Source: Pseudomonadota bacterium (GTDB lineage Bacteria; Pseudomonadota; Alphaproteobacteria; Sphingomonadales; Sphingomonadaceae). From it: a DNA stretch of 15,401 nt. The position numbers and the translations under genes are program-made. Each line of letters begins with the position of its first letter. The first letter of the stretch is position 1. The notes under the pieces are model-generated. The model saw only the letters and a program-made list of their open reading frames with translations. It searched no databases and was not told the origin of the DNA. This document shows, in pieces, positions 6,801-12,528 of this stretch. The DNA lies in contig JAFABD010000043.1 in NCBI GenBank assembly GCA_023426225.1, positions 1 through 15,401 of the forward strand, written 5' to 3'.

Positions 6801-6827
6801 CCTTCATCGGCGTTCAGCCGATGAAGG
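6801..6827. repeat. Perfect hairpin containing the stop codon of the small membrane protein gene
   Basis: CCTTCATCGGC (6801-6811) and GCCGATGAAGG (6817-6827) form a perfect 11-bp stem with a five-base loop. The TGA stop (minus strand, 6814-6816) of the 55-codon gene lies inside the loop, so the stem includes the last codons of the gene. No U run follows on either strand. It may be a 3' stabiliser or a terminator for that gene, and it also lies downstream of the convergent MFS gene. Confidence 0.6.
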
Positions 6828-6981
6828 TATAGAAACAGATGAAAAAGGCGGTGAAGCTCAGCGCGAACAGGCGCAGGTCATTGTCCTCGCGTGCCCTGCG
6901 GGCGTCGCGGACCACGCGCCTCACGCGGACGCGGAACGGATGGGCGCGCGGAGGACGCGCCAGGGCCAGTCGTGCGTTCAT
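6814..6981 (-). CDS. Small single-pass membrane protein, 55 residues, hypothetical
   Basis: This short gene reads ATG (6979-6981) to TGA (6814-6816). The first 33 residues are very basic (MNARLALARPPRAHPFRVRV, then more Arg). They are followed by D-N-D-L-R and a hydrophobic aromatic helix (LFALSFTAFFICFYTFIG) that ends at the C-terminus. This is a typical plan for a tail-anchored or single-pass protein with a cytoplasmic basic face. The composition is clearly protein-like and the hydrophobic block is not explained by the GC bias. I recall similar short proteins ending in F-x-C-F-Y-T-F-I in sphingomonads, but did not check. There is no clear Shine-Dalgarno sequence. The upstream DNA has CtrA- and GANTC-like sites, and the stop sits in a hairpin loop. 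Function unknown; control of a membrane complex or of cell-cycle events is only a guess. Confidence 0.7.
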   Translation of the reverse strand: MNARLALARPPRAHPFRVRVRRVVRDARRAREDNDLRLFALSFTAFFICFYTFIG

Positions 6982-6990
6982 GCACGAACG

Positions 6991-7036
6991 TTAACGTCTT
7001 GTTTACGATTCGGACCATCGCGAAGCATGGTTAACC
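6991..7036 (-). promoter_or_regulatory. CtrA-like box, GANTC site and TTAACC palindrome upstream of the 55-residue gene
   Basis: TTAA-N7-TTTA (6991-7005) matches seven of eight bases of the CtrA consensus TTAA-N7-TTAA. GATTC at 7007-7011 is a GANTC site, the target of the cell-cycle methyltransferase CcrM. GGTTAACC at 7029-7036 contains another CtrA half-site. The cluster lies 10-55 bp upstream of the start codon at 6981 in an otherwise GC-rich region. It suggests cell-cycle control, by analogy with Caulobacter and other alphaproteobacteria. Confidence 0.45.
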
Positions 7037-7106
7037 GCTGTCCAGCGACGGGACGTGCGGGACATGCGACGTCCCGCCCAGTCCGTTGATCCGCAATCCG
7101 AAAACG

Positions 7107-8120
7107 TCAGCCCTGCGGCGCCGGCCCCGTGCTTTCGCGCACCACCAGCGCGTGGTCGAGCGTCACCTGCGCCGTCGGCACCGCCGGCTGCGCGAGCAGC
7201 CGTTCCGCGGCGGCATAGGCGAGTTCGCGCACCGGCTGGCGCATCGTCGTCAGCGGCGGCCACACGGCGCGCGCCAGGTCCGAATCGTCGAAACCCGCGA
7301 CCGAGAGCTGTTCGGGCACGGCGATGCCCATCTCGTGCGCCACCGCCAGCACGCCCGCCGCCATGTCATCGTTGCCGGCAAAGATCGCGGTCGGCCGTGA
7401 ATCACGCGTCAGCAGCGTCCGCGCGGCGGCACAGCCCGAATCGAAGCTGTGATCGCCCGTCACCACCAGATCGGGGTCGAACGCGATGTCGTGCGCGGCC
7501 AGTTCGGCGCGATATCCTTCCAGGCGCCCGATCGCCGAAACGTGCGACGCCGGGCTGCGGATGAAGGCGATGCGGCGATGCCCCAGCCCGATCAGGTGGC
7601 GCGTCATCTCGCGCGCGGCGGCGGTGTCGTCGATCGTCGCCGCCATCCCCTGCCCCTTGCGGATGCCCGGAGCGATCCGGACATAGGGGATCTTGCGCCG
7701 GTCCAGCTCGTCGAGCAGTTCGGCGACTTCGGTGACGGGCGGCGACAGGATCAGCCCGTCGAGCCGCGTCTCGTCGATGAACGCGGCGACATTGGCGACC
7801 AGGTCGGGCGACTGGCTGTCGACCGGCTGCACCAGCAGTCGAAATCCCTGCTCGCCACAGCGTTGCTGCGCACCCAGTTGCGTGTGATAGACATAATAGG
7901 GGCTCGGATTGTCGAACAGCAACGCGACCTGATAGGATCGGCGCCCCGCCAGCGTCCGCGCCGCCTGGCTCGGGCGAAAGTTGAGCTGCGCGACGACTTC
8001 CTCGACGCGCCGCCGCGTTTCTTCGCTGACGTGCTTCTCGTTGTTAAGAACTCGCGAGACGGTCTTGAACGAGACCCCCGCGATCTTCGAAACCTCCTTG
8101 ATCGTCGGACGGCTGGACAT
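7107..8120 (-). CDS. LacI-family transcriptional regulator
   Basis: The 337-residue protein has an N-terminal LacI helix-turn-helix (about residues 5-30: PTIKEVSKIAGVSFKTVSRV), the hinge region near 50-60 (N-F-R-P-S-Q-A-A-R-T-L), and a periplasmic-binding-protein-like ligand domain to the end. It probably represses a catabolic gene and is released by a sugar or related ligand. Two adjacent ATGs, at 8121-8123 and 8118-8120, follow AGGGGAG; the second gives better spacing, so I use it. A longer frame further upstream adds residues unlike the family. The gene is divergent from a glycerate-kinase-like gene, with a 20-bp palindrome between them, so that kinase and the lacI gene itself are the likely targets. 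Many sphingomonad LacI proteins control polysaccharide or sugar uptake; no TonB receptor is in this window. Confidence 0.93.
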   Translation of the reverse strand: MSSRPTIKEVSKIAGVSFKTVSRVLNNEKHVSEETRRRVEEVVAQLNFRPSQAARTLAGRRSYQVALLFDNPSPYYVYHTQLGAQQRCGEQGFRLLVQPVDSQSPDLVANVAAFIDETRLDGLILSPPVTEVAELLDELDRRKIPYVRIAPGIRKGQGMAATIDDTAAAREMTRHLIGLGHRRIAFIRSPASHVSAIGRLEGYRAELAAHDIAFDPDLVVTGDHSFDSGCAAARTLLTRDSRPTAIFAGNDDMAAGVLAVAHEMGIAVPEQLSVAGFDDSDLARAVWPPLTTMRQPVRELAYAAAERLLAQPAVPTAQVTLDHALVVRESTGPAPQG

Positions 8121-8133
8121 CATGCTCCCCTGT

Positions 8134-8153
8134 GCTGCACCGTCGCGTGCAGC
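8134..8153. promoter_or_regulatory. Candidate LacI-family operator
   Basis: A perfect 7-bp inverted repeat, GCTGCAC-N6-GTGCAGC, spans 20 bp just upstream of the lacI-type gene and before the kinase start. A second, weaker element, TGCAAGCGCT (8186-8195), overlaps the kinase GTG and contains AGCGCT, which resembles half of a LacI-type operator. Binding by the divergent regulator is inferred from position and symmetry. Confidence 0.5.
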
Positions 8154-8184
8154 CCCTGCTGGCATATTGGAGACAACGGGGAAG

Positions 8185-9054
8185 GTGCAAGCGCTGATCG
8201 ACTCGCGGACTTCGTTGCCGGTTGCCCCGATCGAAACGCTGGTGCGCGCGCGGCTGGCGTCGCGGACGGGCCGCCGTCCGGTCGTGCTCGGCCTTTCCGG
8301 CCCGCAAGGCTCTGGAAAGTCGACGCTTGCGACCGCGCTGGCGCTTCGCTTCGCGACGCATGGCATTGCCGTCGCGCTGCTCTCGATCGACGATCTGTAT
8401 CTCGACCGGCGGCGGCGGCGTCAGCTCGCGCAGGCGGTGCACCCGTTGCTGCGCACGCGCGGCGTTCCGGGCACGCACGACGTCACGCGCGCGCTGACGC
8501 TGTTCCAGCAGCTCGGTGAGCCGGGCCGGGTCATGCTGCCGCGCTTCGACAAGGCGACCGACGAGCCCCGGCCGGTCGATCGCTGGCCGATCATCGACGC
8601 CCCGGTCGATGTGGTGCTGTTCGAAGGCTGGTGCGTCGGCGCGCGCCCGCTGCCCGACGACGCGCTTGCCGCGCCGATCAGCGCGTTCGAGGCGGATCAC
8701 GACCCCGACGGCCGCTGGCGGCGCTTCGTCAATGCCCAGCTTGCCGGCCCCTATGCCGCGCTGTTCGCCCGGATCGACCTCAACGTGCTGCTCACCGCGC
8801 CCGATTTCGAAACGGTGGTCGGCTGGCGGATCGAACAGGAGCATGCGTTGCGCCAGACGCTCGCCGCACGCGGCGCCGATCCCGGCCGGACGATGGACGA
8901 CGATGCCGTGCGCGATTTCGTCGAGTATTTCCGCCGCATCACGCTGGCGATGCTCGCCGAGATGCCCGCGCGGGCCGACGTCACGATCGCGCTCGATGGG
9001 CGGCGCAGCCCCGTCCGCGTCCACGGCCCCGGCGGCGCTCCGCTTCCCGCCTGA
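8185..9054 (+). CDS. P-loop kinase related to D-glycerate 3-kinase (GLYK family)
   Basis: The 289-residue protein has a Walker A loop GPQGSGKST (about residues 39-47), S-I-D-D-L-Y-L (a uridine-kinase-like substrate motif), and LFEGWCVG, a block I associate with the GLYK family, which phosphorylates D-glycerate. Other features are GVPGTHD and LPRFDKATDEP. It is probably cytosolic and would feed glycerate into lower glycolysis as 3-phosphoglycerate. The start is uncertain: I use GTG at 8185, with GGAG twelve bases upstream; an in-frame TTG at 8167 and ATG at 8122 are alternatives, but the latter would overlap the lacI start region. It is divergent from a LacI-family regulator, so it is likely repressed by it. 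Its end is nine bases from the convergent LysR gene. The exact substrate is not proven. Confidence 0.8.
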   Translation: MQALIDSRTSLPVAPIETLVRARLASRTGRRPVVLGLSGPQGSGKSTLATALALRFATHGIAVALLSIDDLYLDRRRRRQLAQAVHPLLRTRGVPGTHDVTRALTLFQQLGEPGRVMLPRFDKATDEPRPVDRWPIIDAPVDVVLFEGWCVGARPLPDDALAAPISAFEADHDPDGRWRRFVNAQLAGPYAALFARIDLNVLLTAPDFETVVGWRIEQEHALRQTLAARGADPGRTMDDDAVRDFVEYFRRITLAMLAEMPARADVTIALDGRRSPVRVHGPGGAPLPA

Positions 9055-9063
9055 AGGTCGGCG

Positions 9064-9948
9064 TCAGCCGAAATCGGCAGCGTGCATCCGCACCTGCTGC
9101 ACCAGGAAATCGGCCACCGCCCGAATCCGCGGCACGCGCGCCAGATCGGCGTGATAGCTCATCCAGTAACTGCGCTGCACCGCGACCTCGTCGGGCAGCA
9201 CGCGGACCACACGCATCGCGGGCGTCACCGCAAAGCAGTGCAGCAACCCGAAGCCGAGCCCTCCCGCCACCGCCGCCATCTGTGCCGCAACCGAGCTCGA
9301 TCGGAACACGCTGCGCGGCGCCAGCATCCGCCCCAGGTTGCGCAGCTCGGGCAGGTCGAGCCGTTCCTCGATATAGCCGACAAGGGGCTGGTCGCGCAGC
9401 GCGGCAAGGCTCGTGATCGGCCCCGTCTGCGCGATCAGCGATTCGGCGGCGTACAGCCCCAGCCGATAATCGACCAGCCGCGCCGCCCGCATCGTCCCGC
9501 GCGCCGGCCGGTGCAGCCCGACGGCAATGTCCGCCTCGCTCTTGAGCAGGTCGATCGTGCGCGTTTCGGGGACCAGTTCGAGCTCGATGCCGGGGTGGCG
9601 CTCGGCCAGCGCCCGCGCCCGCGGCGCCACGAAAAACGTCCCGAACGCCTCGGGCGTCGCCAGCCGCACCGTCCCGGAAAGCTGCTGCTCGCGCCCGGCA
9701 AGGCTCCGCCCCGCCGACAGGACTTCGTTTTCGACGCGTTCGGCATGGTCGCGCAGCTCGGTGCCGGCACGCGTCAGCAACAGCCCGCGCGGCGAGCGTT
9801 CGAACAGCCGCGTTCCCAGCGTCGCTTCCAGCGCGGAGAGCCGCCGCGCCAGCGTCGTGTGGTTCAGCCCCAGGCTGCGCCCCCCGCCCACAAAGCTGCC
9901 CGCGCGCGCCACCGCCAGGAACAGCCGCAGATCGTCCCAGTCCAGCAT
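9064..9948 (-). CDS. LysR-type transcriptional regulator
   Basis: The 294-residue protein has an N-terminal winged helix-turn-helix (about 3-62; WDDLRLFLAVARAGSF, LNHTTLARRLSALEATLG, LFERS) and a substrate-binding domain beginning near residue 92 (L-S-G-T-V-R-L-A-T-P-E). It is divergent from mmsA with a 105-bp shared intergenic region, the classical arrangement in which a LysR protein controls the adjacent gene. The subfamily looks like the single-target LysR regulators common in proteobacteria; I cannot name its ligand. The ATG at 9946-9948 has no obvious Shine-Dalgarno sequence (only GTGA just before it), so it may be weakly translated, which is common for regulators. It converges on the kinase gene with a nine-base gap. 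Confidence 0.92.
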   Translation of the reverse strand: MLDWDDLRLFLAVARAGSFVGGGRSLGLNHTTLARRLSALEATLGTRLFERSPRGLLLTRAGTELRDHAERVENEVLSAGRSLAGREQQLSGTVRLATPEAFGTFFVAPRARALAERHPGIELELVPETRTIDLLKSEADIAVGLHRPARGTMRAARLVDYRLGLYAAESLIAQTGPITSLAALRDQPLVGYIEERLDLPELRNLGRMLAPRSVFRSSSVAAQMAAVAGGLGFGLLHCFAVTPAMRVVRVLPDEVAVQRSYWMSYHADLARVPRIRAVADFLVQQVRMHAADFG

Positions 9949-10053
9949 TCACATTTTCGCACGGCTGCTTCGCATCCGGGGACAATAGTTGCGCGGATTT
10001 GTGCGTGCTATGCCTTTCCGCACCCAAGAACAGCACAGGATGAGGATGCGCAG
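9949..10053. promoter_or_regulatory. Shared LysR-mmsA intergenic control region
   Basis: The 105 bp between the divergent starts must hold both promoters. Short inverted pieces CGCAC near 9960 and GTGCG near 10002 are seen, but I found no convincing T-N11-A palindrome or sigma-70 promoter. The plus strand ends with GAGGA (10042-10046), the Shine-Dalgarno sequence of mmsA. Confidence 0.35.
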
Positions 10054-11553
10054 ATGCGTTTGATCCAGCATTTCATCGACGGCGCCGCCACCGCCGCCGC
10101 CCCTGCCCGCACGGGCGACGTGTTCGATCCCGCGATCGGCCAGGTCCAGGCTCGCGTCGCGCTCGGCGATGCCGACACGGTCGCGCGCGCGGTCGAAAGC
10201 GCGCAGGCGGCCCAGCCCGCCTGGGCCGCGCTCAATCCGCAACGCCGCGCGCGCGTCATGTTCCGCTTCAAGGAACTGATCGAAGCGAACATGGATTCGC
10301 TCGCCGAGATGCTCTCGCGCGAACATGGCAAGGTGATCGCCGACGCCAAGGGCGACATCCAGCGCGGGCTCGAAGTCGTCGAGTTCGTCTGCGGCCTGCC
10401 GCACCTGCTCAAGGGCGAGTTCACCGAAGGCGCCGGTCCGGGGATCGACGTCTATTCGATGCGCCAGCCGCTCGGCATCGCCGCGGGCATCACGCCGTTC
10501 AACTTCCCCGCGATGATCCCGCTCTGGATGTCGGCGCCCGCGATCGCGTGCGGCAACGCGTTCATCCTCAAGCCGTCCGAACGCGATCCGTCGGTGCCGG
10601 TGCGGCTCGCCGAACTGGCGCTCGAGGCCGGGATTCCGGCGGGCATTCTCAACGTCGTCCATGGCGACAAGACCGTGGTCGACGCGATCCTCGACCATCC
10701 CGACGTCAAGGCGGTGAGCTTCGTCGGCTCGTCCGACATCGCGCAATATGTCTATGGGCGCGGGGCCGCGGCGGGCAAGCGGATGCAGTGCATGGGCGGC
10801 GCCAAGAACCACGGCATCATCATGCCCGATGCCGATATGGATCAGGCGGTGGCCGACATCGTCGGCGCGGCTTTTGGCTCGGCGGGCGAACGCTGCATGG
10901 CGCTGCCCGTCGTCGTTCCCGTGGGCGCCGAGACCGCGGATCGCCTGCGCGAACGGCTGGTCGCGGCGATGGCCGACCTGCGCGTCGGCGTGCCGACCGA
11001 TCCCGATGCCCATTACGGCCCGCTCGTCACCGCCCAGCACAAGGCGCGCGTCGAATCCTACATCCAGATGGCGGCCGACGAAGGTGCCGAACTCGTCGTC
11101 GACGGGCGCGGGCTGACGCTCCAGGGGCATGAGGGCGGCTATTTCATGGGGCCGACGCTGCTCGATCGCGTCACCCCCGCAATGCGCAGCTATCAGGAGG
11201 AGATTTTCGGCCCGGTGCTGCAGATCCTTCGCGCCTCGAGCTTCGAGGAGGCGGTCCAGTTCCCGACGCGTCACCAATATGGCAACGGCGTCGCGCTGTT
11301 CACGCGCAACGGCGACCTCGCCCGCCGCTTCATGAGCAGCGTCGAGGTGGGGATGGTCGGCATCAACGTGCCGATCCCGGTGCCCGTCGCCTATCACAGC
11401 TTCGGCGGATGGAAGCGTTCGGGCTTCGGCGACCTCAACCAATATGGGATGGACGGCATCCGCTTCTACACGCGCACCAAGACGGTGACGCAGCGCTGGC
11501 CCAGTGGCGGCGCGGTGCTCGATCAGAGCTTCATCATCCCCACCATGGGTTGA
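10054..11553 (+). CDS. mmsA: CoA-acylating methylmalonate-semialdehyde dehydrogenase
   Basis: The enzyme oxidises methylmalonate semialdehyde to propionyl-CoA (and malonate semialdehyde to acetyl-CoA) with NAD and CoA, in valine and some inositol or beta-alanine breakdown. The 499-residue protein is an aldehyde dehydrogenase with catalytic Cys281 in GSAGERCMA, the cofactor block ITPFNFPAM (near 146-154) and the C-terminal EEIFGPVL. Features specific to this CoA-dependent branch are seen: Asn252 in GGAKNH replaces the usual general-base Glu, and Arg104 (in R-G-L-E) and Arg280 correspond to residues known to matter in the B. subtilis enzyme. ATG at 10054 follows GAGGA by seven bases. A much longer open frame upstream overlaps the LysR gene and is not real. 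No mmsB or acyl-CoA genes are adjacent. IolA-type use cannot be excluded. Confidence 0.95.
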   Translation: MRLIQHFIDGAATAAAPARTGDVFDPAIGQVQARVALGDADTVARAVESAQAAQPAWAALNPQRRARVMFRFKELIEANMDSLAEMLSREHGKVIADAKGDIQRGLEVVEFVCGLPHLLKGEFTEGAGPGIDVYSMRQPLGIAAGITPFNFPAMIPLWMSAPAIACGNAFILKPSERDPSVPVRLAELALEAGIPAGILNVVHGDKTVVDAILDHPDVKAVSFVGSSDIAQYVYGRGAAAGKRMQCMGGAKNHGIIMPDADMDQAVADIVGAAFGSAGERCMALPVVVPVGAETADRLRERLVAAMADLRVGVPTDPDAHYGPLVTAQHKARVESYIQMAADEGAELVVDGRGLTLQGHEGGYFMGPTLLDRVTPAMRSYQEEIFGPVLQILRASSFEEAVQFPTRHQYGNGVALFTRNGDLARRFMSSVEVGMVGINVPIPVPVAYHSFGGWKRSGFGDLNQYGMDGIRFYTRTKTVTQRWPSGGAVLDQSFIIPTMG

Positions 11554-11565
11554 GGCCCTGTCGGC

Positions 11566-11599
11566 GGGCAGCGGGCGCGCAGGGGCGCGTCCGCTGCCC
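11566..11599 (+). terminator. GC-rich hairpin after mmsA, no U tract
   Basis: GGGCAGCGG (11566-11574) pairs perfectly with CCGCTGCCC (11591-11599), with an inner CGCG/CGCG pairing. It begins 13 bp after the mmsA stop. No T run follows, so it may be a weak terminator or a 3' protecting structure. Confidence 0.45.
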
Positions 11600-11751
11600 C
11601 GCAGGCGCCCGCCCCGCCGCCTGTAGGCGCCTCGACGCTCCTCGGCCCCCTGATGGGCCTCCCACGCACAGAGCCGCCCTCCGGCCGGAATGAATGAAGC
11701 GGCAGCCACCAGCCGCTGCGCCTGCCCGCAGGCGGAATATCCCCAAAAGCG
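11600..11751. other. Gene-less, repeat-rich spacer between mmsA and the terminator
   Basis: No convincing gene is seen in this spacer on either strand. It contains GCAGGCG at 11601-11607 and 11728-11734. The second copy makes a perfect 7-bp hairpin with CGCCTGC (11719-11725) around a two-base loop. Open frames across it have biased, low-complexity composition and no ribosome binding sites. Confidence 0.5.
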
Positions 11752-11788
11752 AAAGGGCCGGCTTCCCGATGGGAAGGCCGGCCCTTTT
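11752..11788. terminator. Bidirectional rho-independent terminator (mmsA and tRNA-Ala)
   Basis: AAAGGGCCGGC plus TTCCC (11752-11767) pairs with GGGAA and CCGGCCCTTT (11771-11787), with one bulged G and a three-base loop. The plus strand ends in TTTT (11785-11788), and the minus strand reads into CGCTTTTG, so it can work in both directions. It lies 198 bp after mmsA and 53 bp downstream of the minus-strand tRNA. Confidence 0.8.
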
Positions 11789-11841
11789 CGTTCGCTTTAC
11801 CCGCGGCGGCGACGCCTGAGCGTCTTGCCGGGGGTGGGAAA

Positions 11842-11917
11842 TGGTGGAGCCGAGGGGGATCGAACCCCTGACCTTCGCAATGCCATTGCGACGCTCTCCC
11901 AGCTGAGCTACGGCCCC
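11842..11917 (-). tRNA. tRNA-Ala with anticodon GGC
   Basis: The minus strand folds into a complete 76-base cloverleaf: acceptor GGGGCCG with CGGCTCC, D-arm GCTC/GAGC, anticodon stem TCGCA/TGCGA, and T-arm AGGGG/CCCCT around the TTCGATC loop. The seven-base anticodon loop is ATGGCAT, giving anticodon GGC (plus strand GCC at 11882-11884), which reads GCC and GCU alanine codons. The G3-U70 pair, the main identity element of tRNA-Ala, is present. The CCA end is encoded (complement at 11842-11844). The anticodon suits this GC-rich genome. I see no duplicated 3' end or integrase to suggest use as an attachment site. Confidence 0.97.
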
Positions 11918-11960
11918 ACACCCCGGGAAGGAGGCGGCCTCTACAAAGCCGCCGGAGGGT

Positions 11961-11986
11961 TGGCAAGGGGTAATTTGCCATTTTTT
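11961..11986 (+). repeat. AT-rich inverted repeat followed by six T
   Basis: TGGCAA (11961-11966) and TTGCCA (11975-11980) flank an eight-base spacer and are followed by TTTTTT. The form is like a weak plus-strand terminator, but no plus-strand gene ends here. It lies 44 bp upstream of the 5' end of the minus-strand tRNA, so it may instead be part of the tRNA promoter region. Confidence 0.35.
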
Positions 11987-12015
11987 CCAAAACCCCGAAA
12001 AAACCACTGCAAAGC

Positions 12016-12024
12016 TGTGGATAA
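12016..12024 (-). promoter_or_regulatory. Perfect DnaA-box 9-mer
   Basis: TGTGGATAA is the reverse complement of TTATCCACA, the strongest E. coli DnaA box. It lies beside an AT-rich stretch (11971-12010) in a very GC-rich window. A near match, TGTGGAAAA, occurs at 12453-12461 on the other side of the FYDLN gene. Two boxes are far too few for an origin; DnaA titration or regulation is possible. Confidence 0.4.
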
Positions 12025-12037
12025 CCGGGGTCGTGAA

Positions 12038-12094
12038 CGTCGCATCGCCCTCCCGCAATGCGACGGCGGGGCGCCGGACCTGCCGGCACCCCGC
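12038..12094 (-). terminator. Two tandem hairpins downstream of the FYDLN gene
   Basis: CGTCGCAT (12038-12045) pairs with ATGCGACG (12058-12065). Directly next to it, GCGGGG-C-GCCGG (12066-12077) pairs with CCGGC-A-CCCCGC (12083-12094) with one mismatch and a five-base loop. They start ten bases after the minus-strand FYDLN stop. Neither has a T run, so they may be a rho-assisted or 3'-protecting end. Confidence 0.5.
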
Positions 12095-12103
12095 GTCAAA
12101 CGA

Positions 12104-12427
12104 TCAATGTTCGTCTTCGTCGCCGCTCGTCTCGACCCCCAGGTCGTCGTCGCCGCCCAGGTCGACATCGTCGTCGGCCGAAGGCTCCTCATCGTCGGCG
12201 ACGATGTCCAGATCCTCATCGCCCAGATCCGCATCCTCGACCTCGGGCTTCTCGCCGTCGGTCTTGGCCGCCTCGAACGGCAGCGGCTGCTTGGACTTCA
12301 GGATCGGCTCAGGCTCCCACGAGAACGAGCAGTTGATGCAGGTGACGGGCTCGTCTTTCTGGAGGTCGTAGAAACGCGTTCCGCACTTCGGACACGTACG
12401 CTTCGTGCCCCATTCGGGCTTCACCAT
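12104..12427 (-). CDS. FYDLN-acid family zinc-ribbon protein (TIGR02300)
   Basis: This 107-residue protein begins with a four-cysteine zinc ribbon, Cys12-Cys15 (CPKCG) and Cys30-Cys33 (CINC), with the name-giving F-Y-D-L at 19-22. The second half is almost entirely acidic (DEDLDIVADDEEPSADDD and more), ending D-E-D-E-H. This plan defines the FYDLN-acid family, found mainly in alphaproteobacteria and of unknown role; a nucleic-acid- or protein-binding zinc ribbon with an acidic tail is plausible. I chose ATG at 12425-12427 because AAGAGG lies six bases upstream and the family starts M-V-K-P-E-W-G; a longer frame adds 24 unrelated residues. The gene is divergent from aroA with a 101-bp spacer. 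Confidence 0.93.
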   Translation of the reverse strand: MVKPEWGTKRTCPKCGTRFYDLQKDEPVTCINCSFSWEPEPILKSKQPLPFEAAKTDGEKPEVEDADLGDEDLDIVADDEEPSADDDVDLGGDDDLGVETSGDEDEH

Positions 12428-12452
12428 GTGCCGCCTCTTGCCTTTCAAACTC

Positions 12453-12475
12453 TGTGGAAAACGGGATTGATCCCG
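12453..12475. promoter_or_regulatory. DnaA-like 9-mer next to a palindrome in the FYDLN-aroA spacer
   Basis: TGTGGAAAA (12453-12461) differs from a DnaA box by one base. It is directly followed by the perfect inverted repeat CGGGAT-TG-ATCCCG (12462-12475). Both lie between the divergent FYDLN and aroA genes, so they could be an operator acting on either. No convincing -35/-10 pair is seen for either gene. Confidence 0.35.
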
Positions 12476-12528
12476 GCAAAGTGGGCCGCGCCTTGCCATA
12501 GCGCAAGCCGCCTGTCAAAGCCGGCGCC

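Noticed and set aside
8122..8184. ATG at 8122 as kinase start
   Set aside because: It would overlap the lacI start and the operator palindrome, and the extra residues do not look like the family.
9082..10053. Long plus-strand extension in front of mmsA
   Set aside because: It runs through the LysR gene on the other strand; the true mmsA start at 10054 has a good Shine-Dalgarno sequence and the family N-terminus.
9949..11709. Minus-strand open frame of 586 codons opposite mmsA
   Set aside because: It is the antisense shadow of mmsA, with no ribosome binding site and no recognisable domain.
11842..11917. tRNA-Ala as an integration site
   Set aside because: No integrase, no repeated tRNA 3' end and no change in gene content are seen nearby.
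11971..12024. Possible replication origin (AT-rich stretch plus DnaA box)
   Set aside because: Only one perfect and one distant imperfect box are present, and none of the usual origin neighbours (dnaA, hemE, parAB) is here.
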